This document shows positions 12,610-21,713 of a stretch of DNA of 46,290 nt, in pieces. Under the pieces are notes generated by a model, which did no database searches, was not told where the DNA came from, and saw only the letters and a list, made by a program, of their open reading frames with translations. The number at the start of each line of letters is the position of its first letter. The first letter of the stretch is position 1. This DNA comes from Mnemiopsis leidyi (lineage: Eukaryota > Ctenophora > Tentaculata > Lobata > Bolinopsidae), in the NCBI GenBank assembly GCA_000226015.1, contig JH153089.1, positions 54,814 through 101,103 on the forward strand, read 5' to 3'. Both the position numbers and the translations under genes were made by a program.

Positions 12610-13520
12610 TCATTTACCTTCTGAGGTATTCATCTGAAACACAAGGAAATATTTCATTCATATAATCTTTACCATACATCTGTCTGCTGTCTTTAAATGG
12701 CACTGCATGCTCAGAGCAACGGTCTGAAAGCGTGGAAGACAACCATTTCCTTAAGTTTTGTTTTCATTAGACAGACCGCACGGTAATACTTGTGCTAAAT
12801 AGGCATTCTCGTCAAATGTGAGGACATGTGTGATTTTCTACTGCACGCAGACTGCAGCGTTGCACTGTGTGAGACATAATCACTCTCTGAGAAAAGTAAT
12901 ACAAATATGTATAGCTTTCTACAAACCTCGTACTCTATCCTTTCCTTAGCATTAAGAATTTTACTCTGCAAATAACCAGAACCGATCCCTTGGTTTTTTG
13001 GGTTCTTTTTCTCGTTCATCTAGAAAAACCTTAGTTAAGTTTTGAATTGAAGAAGGTATATGTATTATAATAAGACAAGAAGACACAAAGTAAATGGATT
13101 ATCAAAAATTTTTATCAAAATAAGTTTGCAATGATAACAAATGTGTTGTTCAAGATCTGTATGCCTTACCGCAAGAAGCTTGTCAGTTTGCTCTTGCAAA
13201 GCCTCAATGTCTCCAACCTCCTCTAAGTTTAGAATTTTCTTAGCCTCGCTCAAGTCCATGTTACCGAAATTGGATGTGGCAGCAGCTTCCCACTTCTTTG
13301 GATCTGATTAAAATAGTAAAGATAATAGATACATGTCAATGCAAAGAGATGCTGAGCTGTTTTCTTGCCAAATTATTTCAGTAAAAGCATTTCTTTGTCC
13401 ATTTGAGAAAGATGGTAACTCACTTTGCTTTGCAGCAAGGTACTCTTCTTGAAAAGTCTTTCTGAATGCTCGAGAAAGTGATGTTGCTATTTGATGAAGT
13501 AAACCAACAGGAATCCTCAT
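12610..13520 (-). CDS. PAM16: PAM16 / Magmas, mitochondrial presequence translocase motor subunit, complete
   Basis: In known members this J-like protein pairs with PAM18 (DNAJC19) on the matrix side of TIM23 and restrains its stimulation of mtHsp70. Four exons in transcript order: 13520-13424, 13303-13170, 13019-12927, 12633-12610 (TGA), about 115 aa, the usual size for the family. Donors are GTGAGT, GTAAGG and GTTTGT; acceptors are TTTTAATCAG, TTTTTCTAG and GTGTTTCAG. Exon 1 gives the hydrophobic or amphipathic N-terminus MRIPVGLLHQIATSLSRAF and FQEEYLAAKQ. Exon 2 gives MDLSEAKKILNLEEVGD, the characteristic LSxxEAxxILN start of the J-like fold. Exon 3 gives GSGYLQSKILNAKERIEYE, matching the family's GSFYLQSKVxRAKERL region. 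The J-protein HPD triad is absent, as expected for PAM16. It lies about 510 bp from the phosphatase gene on the same strand. Confidence 0.93.
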
Positions 13521-13934
13521 GGTGACTTGGTTACAAATGAACTGGTTAGAAATGGATACTTGATAAGATAGGGGTACTTTAATATTAGTAATAAAGGTAA
13601 CAAAAGTAATCAGTACTAGTAAGCATTGAAGAAGTAAAATATAGTTAACTCAACATCCTCTTTTCCACAAACATCCTCTTTCCCAAGAAGCAGGAAAAAT
13701 TACAAACTGTGGAAAAGAATAACAGATTTTAAAGCACATTGACAATCGATAAAATTAAATTATTTAACAATTCAACAAAAACAGCTTCCTGGACTCAACA
13801 GTTTGCTTTAATAATGAGCACCTCGGATTTTCTACACACAGTATCACAAATACTTCATAAGGGCTTTGTAGATCAAAAAACAAGCAAAACAGAGTTTTCA
13901 AATATTGAAAAAAAAACATGTTATACTGGTCATT

Positions 13935-13940
13935 TTTATT
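13935..13940 (-). promoter_or_regulatory. Candidate polyadenylation signal AATAAA for the PLPP6-type gene
   Basis: TTTATT on the plus strand is AATAAA on the minus strand, about 95 bases beyond the phosphatase stop codon at 14034-14036. That is a sensible position for a short 3' UTR that stays clear of PAM16. Confidence 0.5.
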
Positions 13941-14033
13941 GGGTTACATTCGAAATTAGGTAAGAGTTTGTTCACCAATTATGATATGTTTAAAAATTAA
14001 CTTAAAGGACAAAGCTCTGACATTTGGTACTCT

Positions 14034-14612
14034 TCAGTGCAACCAAATCATTTCCCAGATCACGTAGCCTTCTGTGAGCCCAAGAAGTACACCACCTATC
14101 AAATCAGATACATAGTGTCGTCCCATGAGGACTCTAGAGGCAATAACGATGGAATAAAATACAATAGCAGCATTGTAGTACATAGCATAGAGGTTTTTGT
14201 CCAAGAGACACATTGTTAAGTACCAAAACATTGTCATCCTGCAGCAATGCCCAGAGGGAAAAGAATATTTATCTGGTCCATGAGTAAAGAACATGTCTTC
14301 ATTATCCTGGTACTGTGGTCGAGATCGCTTAAACAGATTCTTGGCAGAAAACTGACAGAAAACATCAAACACATGAGCAATAGAAATATTGAGGAAAAAC
14401 CAGAACCAAGTGGTACAAAATGGTAGTATCAAAATTGAAATTGTTAATGAAGGAACACCACTTCCAAGGATCTCAAACATGTACAATATCTTATCAAGTA
14501 TCTTGAAACTCAAGGAGGATCGTTCCAACTTGCACATTAAAGCCAGCTTCCATGATAGCTCGAAGTCATAGTGATTGATTCTACTCAAAAGTGAATTGTT
14601 CTTCTCTGACAT
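14034..14612 (-). CDS. PLPP6: PAP2-superfamily lipid phosphatase, PLPP6 (polyisoprenoid diphosphate phosphatase) type
   Basis: Membrane phosphatase of the PAP2 fold; PLPP6 in vertebrates dephosphorylates presqualene diphosphate and other polyisoprenoid diphosphates in the ER and nuclear envelope. The coding part is one exon. All three catalytic motifs are intact: C1 KNLFKRSRP (residues 91-99, K-x6-RP), C2 PSGH (119-122, acid/base His) and C3 SRVLMGRHYVSD (159-170, SR-x5-H nucleophile and Asp). Hydrophobic helices lie near 53-75, 123-138, 142-160 and 169-190. KRSRPQYQDNEDMF and TMFWYLTMCL fit the PLPP6/PLPP7 branch. An ATG 13 codons upstream is in frame, but TTATCATTTTAG ends just before TTCAAGAATG and reads as an acceptor, so I start at MSEKNN (192 aa) and infer a 5' UTR intron. 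It is shorter than vertebrate PLPP6, which has a longer N-terminal tail. Confidence 0.87.
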   Translation of the reverse strand: MSEKNNSLLSRINHYDFELSWKLALMCKLERSSLSFKILDKILYMFEILGSGVPSLTISILILPFCTTWFWFFLNISIAHVFDVFCQFSAKNLFKRSRPQYQDNEDMFFTHGPDKYSFPSGHCCRMTMFWYLTMCLLDKNLYAMYYNAAIVFYSIVIASRVLMGRHYVSDLIGGVLLGLTEGYVIWEMIWLH

Positions 14613-14651
14613 TCTTGAACTAAAATGATAAAGATGTGAAATCATTTTCAA

Positions 14652-17326
14652 ATCTTATCTGATTCCTGTACTTTAGAACAATACTATATGTTATATTTAA
14701 TTACATTTTTGTGACTATATTTTCCTGAATAATAATAATATGTGTTACATCATACCTTAGACAGAGTTATTCTGTTTCCAGAGTGCTAAAGCTGTCGATT
14801 AAGTGGTTTTACAAGTTCAGAGTATAAACAATATTCGTTTCATATAACTCATGAATAAGCATGAACAGAACTTATTGGTATAAAATGAACGTTGACAAAT
14901 TCTGATATCTTGCATGTTATATTATGTCATATAAAATAAAGTTGTATCTTGTAAGCACTCAAATTGAGCAGCTTTTCAAACCCTGTGTAATTAAGCTGAT
15001 GTGTACACATATCGGTATGTCTTTTGAGGTGAACACAAGAAAGAAATCATGACATTTAACAATTTTATGCAAAATCTCGAAACAGGTTGTCTATATCTGT
15101 GAAAGATTATTTAACTTGATCTGTGTTTCATTATTGAAGCATTTTTTAGCTATGTTTATCTTTAAAGTTTGTTTTACTTGAATAGCACAGTTCATGTGTC
15201 TACCCCATCCCAAAAAAGACAATTTCTTACTGGATGCAACCTCTACCACTTGAACAAATACTTTACATTGTTAAATCATTTAGTGGAAATTTCTCGGTTT
15301 TACTATTGATGGAAATCTAAATTGGGTTGCACATAAAGAAAATCTTACGAAAAAAAATTCGCTCAATCACTGGTGCAATCAGCAGAATCAGGAAAAGCAT
15401 ACCATCTGATTACTATAGAAACATATGCTCATCTCTTTGTGAATCCCAACTATGTTATGGTGTCACTGTTGGGGTGTTGCCCTTACTGTTTCTTTGAGCT
15501 TATCACCATTTCCTCAAGAGATTCAAGCTACACCATTATTCTAACTAACAAAATTAACACATTTATTTAGAAAGCTTTGCAGGCATGGAAGACAATACAT
15601 AAATATTTACTTAAAACAGGCAAGGGCTTTGCCACTCCAGTTAACTCAATCAAACATCCCAGAGCTAATCGTTGGACTGTTTATTGCAAGCTTAACTGGG
15701 ACATGTTGGCCATTGAAGATGAATTTTATGCACTTGCACTGACTGCTGTACACTTGAGTAAAATATAAGTTCAAATTTCACCCCAAAAGCCCTTCTGAAC
15801 TAGCTGGTTTGCTATCTAACCAAAATTCAACTGCAGTGCAGGTCACTGACATTGCTAAATCAGTGCCTGCAATTCTTATGTAACAAACTTGCACTACACT
15901 GATTACTACAAAAGTGGTGACATTCAAAACTGTGGCAGCTGCATAATACTATAGTTTCTCCAAAAAGATTTTACAACTATTCAAGTTCAAGTTAAACAAG
16001 TTAACAAGTTGTACAATAAAACAATTTTATTTTTGTATCCTTGTATCCTAAAGGTTGTGCACAGTCAGAAGCGAGTGTTTGGCAAATAAAGGTTTTATGT
16101 GTTTTCTTTCAAAGATGAAAGTTGTTGGTGCTCTGGTGGCCTTGTTCTTGCGCATGTCCTAAATTTATTGAGAAATGCCTCCCTGTCCCCAAACATGACA
16201 AGCGCAGCAGCCAGTGAGCTAGAGCCAAGCTCAGACACGCACTAACAATGAAGATAAGTTTAACACTAAGAAATTGTGTTTTAAGGCCCCCTGGCAGGTT
16301 GTAATGAACATGCTTGATTCACACAGACCCGCCGGAGTAAAATCTGCTTTTACATTTACAAGCCGCTGCTGAACAAGAGCTTATGGTCTCCAGAATCTGT
16401 GCTGTGGTTGGCATCCAAGAGCAGCTAAATCAAGGACTCGAGTGCCATTAACTTTTTCGAGCCCATTTTTCCCGCCCGCAGGTAGTTCCAGGGTGCAAAC
16501 AGCGACAAAAACCGGTGCCATGTCCATGCTCAGGCTGGGCGACACGCTGTGACAACAGATCTTGAGTAAATATTAGTTTTCTTCTTATAATAGCTTCCTA
16601 TCAGATTTAAGTATCGCATCACCCACTGCACCATAGACTCAAGTAAACGATCTACGGTCTTTTTTACTGGACATGATATAATGTTAAAAAATGAGTTTTC
16701 GTAAGAGGTCATAAATTAAGTCTTCCATTCACGACATCTTATTTACAAACTTTCGCTTCATCACTACTACAGAACAAAGGTCAAAGTCTATATTTGCTGG
16801 GCCCACAAAGGGATATACGTGTTTAGCAAAGTCTATGTACACCAAGGGTGATGCCCTTATACGTAGCATAACCTCAGGATGTGTTTGTACAACCTATGAT
16901 AGTAGGTTAATTGGTATGTAGATGCAGTTAATAGTTTGAGACTCATCTGACTTGATCGAGATACACCAAAACATTTATGATTTCACAATCATCACTACCA
17001 TTAAAAATTCAGTGCTGTATTGGAGTTCAAAAAGGGTGGTCGTAAGCCAAAAGCGTGATTGTCCTAAATCTCAGCCTCCTGCACTCTGCAGTACCTGCTA
17101 GCATCTGTTAGCAGAACTCTCATAAAATGGTGTCGATCGTGCCATCAATTAGACTTTTGACTTATTCATGATTTATTTTGATTATTGTTTATTAAAAGGA
17201 CTTGAATTTAAATTTTTTTACTCTGAAAGGTCAAAACAATATTTTCATTTGTGTTTTTTGTTTTTTGATCATAATTGATAATCGTGTTATATATTCGAAA
17301 AATTACAGGGCTATGTTGGCTACGAC
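14652..17326. other. Repeat-rich intergenic region without a supported gene
   Basis: This is upstream of the phosphatase gene on the minus strand, so its promoter and any 5' UTR exon should be near 14650-14830. Open frames at 15373-15570 and 15577-15768 match no family I know and lack convincing splice sites. The stretch 16100-16520 is less AT-rich than its surroundings and may be old repeat. I see nothing else that can be named. Confidence 0.45.
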
Positions 17327-17846
17327 TAACCAGGTGCTTACGCGCAATTTACGCGCGCAGCTGCTACGCGGCTAATTGTCGAGCTGTGTCACCCGACTTG
17401 CTGCTCTCTGGCATTTCGTTAGAACGTTATCTGGTTGTTTTACATGAATATTCCTGTGCGAGCATTAGCGCTAAATTAGAACTGACGCGCGGTGACGCAA
17501 AAGTTCGAAGAAATTCTAGACGCGCATCGCCCGTTGAAAGGGCTGTATGTTGGCTAAGCAATAGTTACTAGTCAAAGCAAGCTAAGTCGAGTGCGCGAAA
17601 GCTGGGACAGACTTGGGACAGACTTGCTACTAAGCAACGTAAAGCTAAAGGCCGGCGCTTGCGGCTTGTGCCGCACGTACTTTATTGTGTGACATGAGCT
17701 CTAGCTTCAATGTCAAGCGCCCGCTTTGATTTAACAATAATTTTGCATAGCGATTTATTACGTGTTTTTAAACTGTCCCGAATCTGTTAAAGTTTTTTAA
17801 CCAAAGCCCTTTCGCGCGCATCACAGCGTTCGTAAGCACCTGGTTA
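17327..17846. mobile_element. 520-bp non-autonomous terminal-inverted-repeat element
   Basis: TAACCAGGTGCTTACG at 17327-17342 is matched by its exact reverse complement CGTAAGCACCTGGTTA at 17831-17846. Both ends are followed inward by GCGC-rich sequence. No transposase frame is present. The interior at 17393-17435 holds a degenerate inverted copy of the dispersed hairpin repeat (ACCCGAC through TTCGTTAGAACGTTA). Superfamily not assigned. Confidence 0.7.
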
Positions 17847-17930
17847 AGTGAAGTAAAACAAATTACTTGAGCTCTAATGATATTCTACAGATTAAGACCC
17901 CGCCTCGAGAACAGAAAACAAAGCATCATA

Positions 17931-18221
17931 CTTGACGAGATTATATCCGTCTTACGTTCTTTAGCTGCGTGAGTCGGGTATCACCGCGACAACATCATAC
18001 AAGGACTAATTGTGCTGAAGACTAGGGTTCTTGTCGAGGTGTTACCATACCCGACCCGCGCGCGGCTCGCAGTTTGCTGCTCTCCTGGCGGTTCGTTAGA
18101 ACGTTAAATTGATATCATCTCGTCAATAGGGTTCTGAAAAGAATTGTCGCAGTGCAGATACCCGACTCACACAGCTCAAAGCTGCGTTTCGTTAGAACGG
18201 TAGAAATAATCTCGTCAAGAG
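17931..18221. mobile_element. Fold-back element built from three copies of the dispersed hairpin repeat
   Basis: The left end CTTGACGAGATTATATCCGT is mirrored at the right end by ATAATCTCGTCAAG. Copy B lies at 17932-17993 (+), copy C at 18031-18127 (-) and copy D at 18144-18219 (-). Copy D carries a perfect small inverted repeat (GCAGCTTTGAGCTG type, here CAGCTCAAAGCTG). The arrangement suggests that the single copies at 5871 and 39113 are solo arms of such a fold-back element. No coding potential. Confidence 0.7.
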
Positions 18222-18299
18222 AAGTATGGCAACATTGCTACACGTTGCCTAGCCCTGCTGCCGCGAAACGGCATCCTCCGGCGCGCGCAAAATGGGTCA

Positions 18300-18620
18300 C
18301 AACGTGAGACAATGGCGACAATGGCGTTGAATCCATGACGATTTCTATTTTCCCATAGGATCATAACCCCATGCCAATATCATTTGGGAGCTGGAGAGCA
18401 ATGGAGCAGCTTCCATATCCTTCATCTTTGGACACATGTGTTTATATTAAGAGTTTATATCCTGTAGTCAGTTCTTTGGAGACTTGTCCTTATGTTTGTG
18501 AATGTTCTTTGTACAATCCCCAGCAGTTGGATGTCTGTGATCTTAAAAGGAGTCCAGAGAGCTAAACAGCACTCAAGCAGGCTACGGAGAAGGAACTTGT
18601 AGAGGGTTATCATAACCTGA
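18300..18620 (-). pseudogene. Decayed LINE fragment: C-terminal reverse-transcriptase region
   Basis: Minus-strand translation gives ITLYKFLLRSLLECCLALW, TDIQLLGIVQRTFTNI and, after a stop and frameshift, pieces resembling the SLQRRRxRY...WK..HG..PNDIG motif. This is the order seen just after the polymerase core in CR1/Jockey-like non-LTR reverse transcriptases (LYKSLVRS.LEYC..LW, then QR.FT). Stops and a frame change show it is dead. It abuts a different retroelement piece at about 18637. Confidence 0.75.
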
Positions 18621-18636
18621 GCCTTCTTAAGTTCTT

Positions 18637-19110
18637 CCTTATTGGGCTTTTGTCCGGCTTTAACAAAATTCACGAATGTTTCCTTGGTAGTCCTTGTCAC
18701 AGCTGGGGATTCTTGATTCTTTTCTACAATGACTGTTCTGAGATGATTTGCAATCACTCCTATAATCGAGTCATGTCCCCAAGTATATCTTTCTTCAACT
18801 AGTGACTTCGAGAACCATGTAAGGATGTAAAGTAAAGTACAGTTCTGTTTTCTGCACAGCTTGCAGTTAGCTTCTGTTTGCTTGTTCCATCTCTGAAGGT
18901 TATCCGGAGTAGGGAGCGTTAGTTGTATAGTGTATACTCTTCAAAGCAAAGAAAGCAGTGATGGTGAGTAGCTGTACAACAGAGCCTGCCAGGTCCAGTC
19001 ATGCTTCATCACTTTATCCTACTTAGTCCATTGTCCTTGCATAGCCAATTGAAGGGCGCATGAGAAGCGTTCTGTTTGTCCAATTCTGCAGACTTTTCTT
19101 TTATTTTCTT
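18637..19110 (-). pseudogene. Decayed retroelement fragment with zinc-knuckle and YTWxHD motif
   Basis: Minus-strand translation, with one stop and one frameshift, gives SPSLLSFALKSI, LPTPDNLQRWNKQTEANCKL, a C-x2-C knuckle (CKLCRKQNCTLLYIL) and then VEERYTWGHDSIIGVIANHL. This is the order of the C-terminal part of a widespread family of metazoan reverse-transcriptase ORFs (LRSVYDxLPSPxNLxxW, CxLC, TLxHxL, RYTWRHD). Continuity stops near FVKAGQKPNKEE, where the other LINE fragment begins, so two elements are juxtaposed. Confidence 0.7.
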
Positions 19111-19137
19111 GGACATTGGTATCCTCCAGGAGCGGCT

Positions 19138-19443
19138 CGTGTGGGTACATGGATGCTCAGATGTACCCACGGAATTTGAAAACTGTTACCATTAACTTTT
19201 ATTGTTAAAAATCTCAGTCGTAATTAATTTATTGTGTTCGAATATCATTGCGCTAATGCAGGAACGCGCAGCAATTTGCACTGACCTCGAAATCGGGTTA
19301 CGAATCAAGCGTTATTCGTGTGGGTACGGAAAATACCCATGATCCCCAATTTTACACATAAATTGCAATGTGGGTTGGCGGCTCGTGCAATTGAGGTTTT
19401 ATGTGTAATTACAGGCAACGTGGGTACATGAATGTACCCACCA
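19138..19443. repeat. Paired GTGGGTACAT palindromes, probable MITE ends
   Basis: GTGGGTACATGGATGCTCAGATGTACCCAC is a hairpin (arms GTGGGTACAT) at 19142-19171. GTGGGTACATGAATGTACCCAC is another at 19422-19443. A degenerate GTGGGTACGG...TACCCAT lies at 19319-19340. The repeated ends about 300 bp apart suggest a short element whose termini are themselves palindromic. Confidence 0.6.
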
Positions 19444-20430
19444 CGACGCCATAATGTCTATAAAATTTCAAAGTTGTACAGCTTGAAGTGCATAGGTCAG
19501 TCGACTCTAAGATTTGGCATGCTTGTTCTTATGGACGCATGCTACAAGTTTACCGAGTTTGACGATGTTTTGATGCAATTTGCGCATCTTACAAGCACGC
19601 AAAGTTTGCACGTGTTAAAAGGCTTCAAATGTTAAAAATTTGAAGCGTTTTAACTCGGTTTCCTTTTGTCCATTTTACTTAAAACTTTCAGGTTATCTTG
19701 CCAGGTGTACGAATTAGTACCAGCAGAAAAATAGGAGATTTAAGATGCTGCATGCACGTGCCTTCAATGTTTTGCATGGTCAAATTGTGATGGCTGATTT
19801 GACATAACATCGTTCAGATCAAAAATCTAAAAATTGAATGACAGCGAATTTGCCATTTAGCCTTCTAGAATTACATGTTTTGCAGAAATTGGCATCTCAA
19901 ACACCGATATTTTTGGTCTTATGGAATTCCTTTCAAACGACAAAAATTATCGTTTAAGTGCATTCTGGTGCGTTCTAGACCCCCTTCAATTGCAGGGGGC
20001 GCCTCCGGCAGTTGAGGGGCTTGCCCCCCAAACCACCCCAGCGGCCGTCGCTTATACCCACCTGTGCCAAATCCAGTCAGTCAAAAGCCGCCCCTGGTAT
20101 CCTCAAAGATATACCCATCTGCAAGGATCGACCGAGATCCCGGCTAAATCCCGGTCCCGGCCAAAATCAGCCTTTTTTTGAAATCCCGGTCCCGGTCAAA
20201 ATCGTGAAATTTACCGGGATTTCGACCGGGATTTTGTACTGAATTTTTAAAATTTTATTTCGATTTTTTATTGAATTTTGTAAATTTTTTTTACTGAATT
20301 TCGGAATTTTCATCGAAGATTTTTTAGATGAGATACATCAATAGAATGAAATTGAATTGAAGAAATAAAACGAGATGTAAATTACTCGATTCATAGAAAT
20401 TCATAACAGACAGTGATTTAATATTAGGTT

Positions 20431-20441
20431 NNNNNNNNNNN
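20431..20441. other. Assembly gap (11 N)
   Basis: Eleven undetermined bases inside the hAT remnant, between the left CCCGGT cluster and the transposase fragment. Distances across this point are unreliable. Confidence 1.
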
Positions 20442-20465
20442 TCCCCAACAACATTTTTGCCACCT

Positions 20466-20747
20466 TCAAGGCACGTTCACTGGCCACAGAGGATGGCGGT
20501 GGGCAGAGTAAACCCTCACAAGTTTACTCAAGTTAGGATACAGTTTTATGGGTTTCTCTGCCAAAAACTCTAGAGGATCCACTCTCTGTGGTGAGAGCGT
20601 TTCCCTCATATACCTTGTAACCTCCTCTCTCATCACGTTATTGGGAGAACCGAAGTCATAAGCCACCGTCGTAATATATCTTAAAGTAAAGGCTATTATC
20701 TTATCGCACAACTGTATAGGACGAAGTGATTTCAATTGAAAAATCAA
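20466..20747 (-). pseudogene. hAT transposase C-terminal (dimerisation) fragment
   Basis: The frame includes MREEVTRYMRETLS, then VDPLEFLAEKPIKLYPNLSK and LVRVYSAHRHPLWPVNVP. The core xDPLxFxxxxxxxYPxLxxLxRxYxA matches the hAT family dimerisation region just before its usual IPAT.V.SER motif, which is missing or replaced here. The N-terminal BED finger and the DDE catalytic core are absent. About 93 codons remain, so no active transposase is encoded. Confidence 0.75.
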
Positions 20748-20878
20748 GTAAGTCCATGGTGCTATGATGATATCTCAATTTGAAGTTCCAGTATTGATAT
20801 CATTCAATTACGGCTAATTGGTTTTCATATGTGTTTTAAAATGTTGATCACGAAGTTTAAATGAAATTGAAAACCTAA

Positions 20879-21080
<202 letters not shown>

Positions 21081-21713
21081 AAAGCGATCCCGGTCGATCC
21101 TTGCCCTGAGCCAATCAGAGAGATCTTCATTCTATTTTTTTAATCCAGCAATAGGATGCTCCATGTGAGTTAATTGATACAGAATGAACAAATGTCTTTT
21201 CCTTTAATTTCTATGTCCAACTTTTATAAGTTTCGCCAAATTTTTGGACTATGTCTCGATTAGAAGTTAGGGCAGATATAATACACACAACAAAGGGAGT
21301 GCTCAGACCGTACTGTAGGTAAAAAGCTTTCTTAAGTTATCACAATTTAAACGTAAGAGAGAATGAAATGGGCTGTTGATAACACCCTTTGTTTGCCACT
21401 AATTGAGCTTTTTTGGTCTCTATAGTCGTGATTTAATTAAGTATGGTAATATAATTACAGAGTTTAAGCTTTAGTCATGGTTAAAATGTTCAAAAGCTAT
21501 GACCCTTACCACATTGATTTCGACTTCTTAACTAATCAACAATGACACCCAGCTGTGGTGGTGGCCACTCTGTGTTAAGAAATATAAATTTTATTACATC
21601 TCAAATGTGCATCTCTATTCAATCTAGATATACTCAGTATTAATTTGACATGAGTCTATGTTAATCCCTTTTAATTCTGATTTGTTTTGTAAATTATACC
21701 GAAATATTCAGAA

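Noticed and set aside
15373-15768. Two consecutive open frames upstream of the phosphatase gene
   Set aside because: No family resemblance, no in-phase junction, no start context; probably chance or old repeat.
16118-16165. Short frame MKVVGALVALFLRMS resembling a signal peptide
   Set aside because: Only 15 codons, with no donor or downstream exon that continues it.
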